This document shows, piece after piece, positions 34,538 through 36,923 of a stretch of 36,923 nt of DNA (position 1 is the stretch's first letter; each line of letters begins with the position of its first letter). The notes beneath the pieces are model-generated. The model ran no database searches. It worked only from the letters and a program-made list of their open reading frames with translations, and was not told the origin of the DNA. Made by a program: the position numbers and the translations under genes. Source of the DNA: Bradyrhizobium sp. CCH5-F6 (GTDB lineage Bacteria; Pseudomonadota; Alphaproteobacteria; Rhizobiales; Xanthobacteraceae); NCBI RefSeq assembly GCF_001556045.1, contig NZ_LSIC01000020.1, positions 1-36,923 of the forward strand, given 5' to 3'.

Positions 34538-34892
34538 GAAGAGTCACCTCTGAAATTCAGGGGCGTTATCTACCCTCGATGTTGCATTGCACAACCCTCG
34601 TTTCGGGATGGCTGGCAGGCGGACCGGGGCGTACACATTTGCGGGAGAGCGCTTGGAGCGGGCTTCTTGAATCAACTTGCGTTTCAGCCCGAGCGCCGAT
34701 TGCCCCGTGGCTGCGACCTGGTCGGGATCGCGATGGACATCGCGCGCTGAACCCGTCGACGCCGCGCATTGGCGAAGAGAGCACTCGGTCGCAGCGCGCA
34801 ACGTTCAACGAGGCATCGGGCTGAGAGAGATATCGCCTCGAAAATCGTTACGCCTAAGCCGGCGGGGCTGCTCCCGGAGGCCGCGGATCTGC

Positions 34893-34981
34893 TGGTGCGG
34901 GCAGCCGGGGTCGAACCGGCACAGCGCTTGCGCACCGAGGGATTTTAAGTCCCTTGCGTCTACCAATTCCGCCATGCCCGC
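34893..34981 (-). tRNA. tRNA-Leu, anticodon UAA
   Basis: On the minus strand the RNA reads GCGGGCATGGCGGAATTGGT at the 5' end, with the anticodon arm AGGGACTTAAAATCCCT (anticodon TAA), a variable arm GGTGCGCAAGCGCT, the T arm GCCGGTTCGACCCCGGC and 3' end TGCCCGCA followed by an encoded CCA (34893-34895). The acceptor stem pairs perfectly and the long variable arm is diagnostic of class II tRNA-Leu. The body is 86 bases. It decodes UUA and UUG. Confidence 0.97.
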
Positions 34982-35156
34982 TTGATCCAACGAGATCAAA
35001 CACTTAAAGCCCATCTCCGACCGTCTGGAATTGGCGCGTTGCGGACCCGGAGGGACGGTTCTTCCTTAAGCGAGCCGGGCGCCCAAGGCAAAGCCTCAAT
35101 CCGGACATCTGTTGTTGCTTTAGGCATTCTCAATCCACGGGAGCTATTCATCCGGC

Positions 35157-35582
35157 ATGACTGCTTCGTTCTCCTCATCGCTGCGCGGCTTCGGCGCAAT
35201 CCTCGCGCTGCTTGCCGCCGGCGCCGCGCTGTCCGGCTGCGCCGGCATGAGCGAGACGATTGCACCGGCCTTTGCCGATCCCGCCAAATACGAATTGTAC
35301 GACTGCAAGCAGCTGGAGGGTGAGCGCAAGCTGCTCGCCAAGCGCACGGACGAGCTGCAGAAGCTGATGGTTAAGGCCGAGACCGGGGCGGGTGGCGCGG
35401 TCGTGTCCGAGCTCGCCTATCGCAATGACTACATCGCGGTGCGCGGGCAGGCGCAATTGGCCGAGGAGGCCTGGCGCCGCAACAGGTGCCGCGAGACGCC
35501 CGAGGCGACAGCGGCTGCCGTGCCATTGTCGCCTGCGGCCCCCGCCAGGCCCGCTTCGAAGTCCGGGAAAACCGTCCGCTGA
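35157..35582 (+). CDS. Putative lipoprotein, unknown function
   Basis: The 141-residue product has a lipoprotein signal, with hydrophobic residues 9-24 and lipobox LSGC (Cys28). A helical middle part follows with KYELYDCKQLEGERKLLAKRTDELQKLMVKAETG and a Pro/Ala-rich end. Two further cysteines (in YDCKQ and NRCRE) could form a disulfide. It is expected to be anchored to a membrane facing the periplasm. Similar small lipoproteins occur in Rhizobiales, but I cannot name a function. It lies 26 bases from the convergent monooxygenase gene. The 35001-35156 leader holds no recognised site. Confidence 0.8.
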   Translation: MTASFSSSLRGFGAILALLAAGAALSGCAGMSETIAPAFADPAKYELYDCKQLEGERKLLAKRTDELQKLMVKAETGAGGAVVSELAYRNDYIAVRGQAQLAEEAWRRNRCRETPEATAAAVPLSPAAPARPASKSGKTVR

Positions 35583-35607
35583 GGCGCCGCGCCGGCAACG
35601 CTCGGCA

Positions 35608-36810
35608 TCAAGGCCGCCAGCCGTAGATCCAGTCCTGCCGCGCCAGCATGCGTTCCGGGCCGAGCGCGCGGATCGCAAGATCGCGGGCGAGGGCGAGCGG
35701 CCCGCCGAGATGATAGATGCGGCCCTGCTGCCGCGCGGTTTGCTGCATCCGCCGTACCCGCGCCTGCCGCGCACGGCCATATTGCGTCAGCGCGGTGGCG
35801 ATGCCCTGGGTGCTCTCGGCGGCCTCGAGGCTCAGATGCCGGGCGAGCACGGCGGCATCCTCGATCGCCATGCCGGCGCCCTGGGCCGCGAACGGCAACA
35901 TCGCATGCACGGCGTCGCCGAGCAGCGCCACCGGGCCTTTGCTCCAGGGGCAGCCGTCGGGCACGCCGAACAGCGCCCATTTCCGCCAGCTGTCGACCCC
36001 GGCGAGCATCATCCGCGCCGGCGGCGGCCAGCGCGGGGCGGCAAAGGCGTCCATCACCTCCTGGCGATCGCCGGGCGTGCTCCAGCCCGGCCGGTTCCAC
36101 GTTCCGGGCAGCACCGCGACCACGTTGATCTGGCGTCCGCCCGCGATCGGATAGGCGACCAGATGGGCGTTCGGTCCCATCCAGAGCTGCACCCGGCGCG
36201 CGGCATAGTCCTTCGGCAGTTGCGTGGCATCGAGCGTGCCGCGCCAGGCGATCAGGCCGGAGAAGCGCGGCTGCACCTCGGGAAACATATGCTGGCGCAC
36301 CGTCGACCAGATGCCGTCGGCGCCGATCAGGGCGCTGGCGAGATCGCTGCGGCGGATCGTGCCGCTGCGATGAACGACCGTCAGCCCCTTGGCGTGGGGC
36401 GCGACGTCCTCGAAGGTCGCACCCAGCTTCAGGTCGATATCGGGATGATCGGCCACGGCGCCGGCGAGTGCGGATTGCAGGTCGGCGCGGTGCACCACCC
36501 AATACGGGGCGCCGGCGCGCGCGGAAGCTGCTTCGCCAAGCGGCATGCGCAGGAGCTCGCCGCCGGCGCGCGCGCTCATGATCGAGACCGCCTCCGGGGT
36601 CACCGCGCGCAGCTTGAGACGTTCGGTCAGGCCGAGTTCGACCAGGACGCGGCTGGCATTGGGAGAGAGTTGCAGGCCGGCGCCGACTTCCTCGAGGCGC
36701 TCGGCCTTTTCCAGCACGACGATCCGGAAGCCGCGGGCCGCCAGCGCAAGCGCGGCCGTCAGGCCACCGATCCCGGCACCGGCGATGACAATCGTTCGGG
36801 AGAGCGCCAC
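35608..36810 (-). CDS. FAD-dependent monooxygenase (salicylate hydroxylase / 6-hydroxynicotinate 3-monooxygenase type)
   Basis: The 400-residue product has the dinucleotide motif GAGIGG (11-16), the DG motif ALIGADGIWSTVRQHM, and the second FAD motif PVALLGDAVHAMLPFAAQGAGMAIEDAAVLARHL. These define single-component flavin aromatic hydroxylases that use NAD(P)H and oxygen. The aromatic substrate cannot be assigned. No ring-cleavage genes are next to it. It ends 25 bases after the convergent lipoprotein gene and starts 19 bases from an unidentified gene on the same strand, so it may be second in an operon. Confidence 0.91.
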   Translation of the reverse strand: MALSRTIVIAGAGIGGLTAALALAARGFRIVVLEKAERLEEVGAGLQLSPNASRVLVELGLTERLKLRAVTPEAVSIMSARAGGELLRMPLGEAASARAGAPYWVVHRADLQSALAGAVADHPDIDLKLGATFEDVAPHAKGLTVVHRSGTIRRSDLASALIGADGIWSTVRQHMFPEVQPRFSGLIAWRGTLDATQLPKDYAARRVQLWMGPNAHLVAYPIAGGRQINVVAVLPGTWNRPGWSTPGDRQEVMDAFAAPRWPPPARMMLAGVDSWRKWALFGVPDGCPWSKGPVALLGDAVHAMLPFAAQGAGMAIEDAAVLARHLSLEAAESTQGIATALTQYGRARQARVRRMQQTARQQGRIYHLGGPLALARDLAIRALGPERMLARQDWIYGWRP

Positions 36811-36829
36811 CCCTGACCGATGGCAGCGG

Positions 36830-36923
36830 TCAGGCCACCTTGTCCTTCAGCACGCATTCCGGCGGGCGGGCTTCGCCCGGCTTCAGGTCGGCCGCGAAGC
36901 GGTACAGCGTCGAGCAGTAGGGG
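36830..36923 (-). CDS. C-terminal end of an unidentified protein (gene runs off the window)
   Basis: The last 30 codons of a minus-strand frame read PYCSTLYRFAADLKPGEARP and end PPECVLKDKVA before TGA. Codon use (mostly G/C in third position) looks coding. Two cysteines near the end suggest an exported protein, but the family cannot be recognised. The stop is 19 bases upstream of the monooxygenase start, suggesting one transcript. Confidence 0.6.
   Translation of the reverse strand, partial: PYCSTLYRFAADLKPGEARPPECVLKDKVA

Noticed and set aside
34579..34985. Overlapping short frames of 70 to 102 codons between the efflux gene and the tRNA
   Set aside because: They overlap one another on both strands, one runs through the tRNA-Leu, and none has a convincing ribosome site or domain.

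Overview
The window is a high-GC stretch of an alphaproteobacterial chromosome, most likely Bradyrhizobium or a close relative. The indications are a CIRCE-controlled groES-groEL operon, a Usg-family protein, several families of intergenic palindromes of the kind common in Bradyrhizobium/Rhodopseudomonas, and long antisense frames typical of roughly 64% GC coding sequence. The genus is my inference from gene style, not from a search. No phage, insertion sequence, integrase or CRISPR array was seen.

Layout. (1) 1-666: start of groEL, groES, CIRCE and a heat-shock-type promoter, all on the minus strand. (2) 843-5446: usg, a TPR/SPINDLY-type O-GlcNAc transferase homologue, a cupin with a basic tail, and a rhomboid protease. 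(3) 5449-12660, minus strand: a run read from right to left as circularly permuted ATP-grasp, alpha-E protein, transglutaminase, carboxymuconolactone decarboxylase-like protein, the proteasome-like peptidase Anbu, a short-chain dehydrogenase and a nucleoside transporter. The ATP-grasp/alpha-E/transglutaminase/Anbu set is the known but poorly understood Anbu neighbourhood. (4) 12942-18915: a CinA-like molybdopterin-binding domain protein, a Gpt-like phosphoribosyltransferase, two uncharacterised proteins, a MesD-like core methionine synthase (minus), then glutathione S-transferase, 2-hydroxychromene-2-carboxylate isomerase and quinone oxidoreductase genes. (5) 19018-32912: a peptide and amino-acid scavenging island. 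A divergent substrate-binding protein (plus) faces, on the minus strand, an M20 carboxypeptidase, a tandem glycine riboswitch leading into a DadA-like FAD enzyme, two permeases, a fused double ATPase, an M81 (MlrC-type) metallopeptidase, an M20 amidohydrolase, an amidase and an enoyl-CoA hydratase. (6) 32913-36923: a terminator, a small ORF, a Bcr/CflA-type efflux pump, tRNA-Leu(UAA), a lipoprotein, a FAD monooxygenase and the end of an unidentified gene.

How it fits together. Region 5 reads as import of oligopeptides, cleavage by several amidohydrolases and peptidases, and oxidative deamination of the released amino acids, with one step under a glycine sensor. Region 3 reads as a predicted peptide ligation/modification and proteolysis system. 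Five copies of one palindromic repeat family sit between co-directional genes of these two minus-strand runs, so they may shape transcript processing. The observations most worth following are the glycine riboswitch on a DadA-like gene, the Anbu locus carrying an extra CMD-family gene and repeat insertions, and the MesD-like methionine synthase without an adjacent MesX gene.
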